DNA from: Agrobacterium tumefaciens
GTDB taxonomy: Bacteria; Pseudomonadota; Alphaproteobacteria; Rhizobiales; Rhizobiaceae
Length of the DNA: 64,000 nt
NCBI RefSeq assembly: GCF_013337285.1
Contig: NZ_SUPW01000006.1
Location: forward strand, 266,773 to 330,772
Direction of reading: 5' to 3'
Shown here: positions 63,362-64,000 of the stretch, in pieces
How the letters are laid out: each line of letters opens with the position of its first letter
Position numbering within the stretch: the first letter of the stretch is position 1
Translations under genes and position numbers: made by a program
The notes under the pieces: model-generated
What the model saw: the letters and a program-made list of their open reading frames with translations, nothing else
Told to the model about the DNA's origin: nothing
Database searches by the model: none

Positions 63362-64000
63362 ATGGCCCGCAAGACAACCACACGTGCGAAGATCGGCTTT
63401 TCCATCGCGGCATGGGCGGTGGCGCTTTTGCTGTTCTTCCCGATCCTTTATGCCTTCCTCACCTCGCTCAAGACCGAGCCAGAGGCGATAGCCGGCTTCA
63501 GCCTCATTCCCTCGGGCACGCTGGAAAACTACATCACCGTGCAGACCCAGCGCGATTACTTCAAGCCGTTCATGAACTCGGTGGTGCTGTCGCTCGGCTC
63601 AACCATCATCGCGCTGATCATCGCCATTCCCGCCGCCTGGGCCATGGCGTTCTCGCCGACCAAGCGCACCAAGGACATTTTGATGTGGATGCTGTCCACC
63701 AAGATGATGCCGGCGGTCGCCGTGCTGGTGCCGATCTACCTGATCTTCCGCAATGCCGGCCTGCTCGATAGCCGCATCGGCCTCACCATCATGCTCACCT
63801 TCATCAACCTGCCGATCGTGGTGTGGATGCTTTACACCTACTTCCGGGAAATCCCCGGCGAGATCCTCGAAGCGTCGCGCATGGATGGCGCATCGTTGTG
63901 GAACGAGATCGTCCATGTGTTGACGCCGATGGCGGTGCCGGGCATCGCCTCGACGCTGCTGCTCAACGTCATCCTCGCCTGGAACGAATCCTTCTGGACG
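63362..64000 (+). CDS. smoG: Polyol ABC transporter permease (SmoG type), cut by window end
   Basis: The first 213 residues of a MalG/SmoG-type permease. It starts at the ATG at 63362 with AAGGAG eight bases upstream and runs out of the window without a stop. It shows an N-terminal membrane span, LTSLKTEPEAIAGF, and the coupling loop EILEASRMDGASLWNEIVHV. The ATPase and dehydrogenase genes expected in such an operon would lie beyond the window. Confidence 0.87.
   Translation, partial: MARKTTTRAKIGFSIAAWAVALLLFFPILYAFLTSLKTEPEAIAGFSLIPSGTLENYITVQTQRDYFKPFMNSVVLSLGSTIIALIIAIPAAWAMAFSPTKRTKDILMWMLSTKMMPAVAVLVPIYLIFRNAGLLDSRIGLTIMLTFINLPIVVWMLYTYFREIPGEILEASRMDGASLWNEIVHVLTPMAVPGIASTLLLNVILAWNESFWT

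Overview
The window looks like a chromosomal or megaplasmid segment of a Rhizobiaceae bacterium, most likely Agrobacterium/Rhizobium. The reasons are high GC, a catechol siderophore locus of the agrobactin/vibriobactin type, iron-control palindromes of the rhizobial RirA (TGA-N9-TCA) and Irr (ICE-like) kinds, intergenic palindromic repeats resembling rhizobial mosaic elements, and a very high density of ABC uptake systems with LacI, LysR, IclR and SorC regulators. I saw no tRNA, rRNA, CRISPR array, transposase or integrase. All family assignments come from reading the sequence; no database search was run.

Region 1 (1-24.4 kb) is a siderophore island. A minus-strand operon entC-entE-entB-entA-entD (5485 to 184) makes and activates 2,3-dihydroxybenzoate (DHB) and primes the carrier proteins. 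Divergently, a 1485-residue NRPS (Cy-Cy-A plus a carrier-like tail lacking the usual serine) and a VibH-like condensation enzyme are transcribed rightward. A second minus operon supplies a siderophore-interacting reductase, a small stand-alone aryl carrier protein and a 941-residue C-PCP-C protein. The two NRPS proteins together match the domain order and approximate total length of the single Vibrio protein VibF, so the assembly line appears to be a split VibF. A FecCD-type uptake operon (substrate-binding protein, two permeases, ATPase) follows, then a flavin monooxygenase, an IclR regulator and a TonB-dependent receptor preceded by a TGA-N9-TCA box.

Region 2 (24.4-34.4 kb) is catabolic. 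It holds glutaryl-CoA dehydrogenase with a divergent LysR regulator, then a LacI-led operon combining a PotABCD-type ABC importer with a nucleoside hydrolase and an adenine deaminase. This suggests import and breakdown of a purine compound.

Region 3 (34.4-36.3 kb) is a two-gene unit that fits nothing around it: a small membrane protein followed by a signal-less trypsin-fold serine protease with a visible His/Asp/Ser triad, preceded by an AT-rich patch.

Region 4 (36.3-59.6 kb) is peptide or amide scavenging. It contains two M20 amidohydrolases of the IAA-amino-acid/hippurate hydrolase type, a phosphoribosyltransferase, an M19 dipeptidase, three oligopeptide-type ABC systems (one with two ATPases, one with no ATPase, one with a divergent double ATPase), an amidase, a DJ-1/PfpI protein and a ribbon-helix-helix protein. 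Two families of palindromic intergenic repeats sit between these genes.

Region 5 (59.9-64 kb) is the start of a sugar-alcohol (sorbitol/mannitol) uptake operon: a SorC-family regulator, a binding protein, one permease and a second permease cut by the window end.
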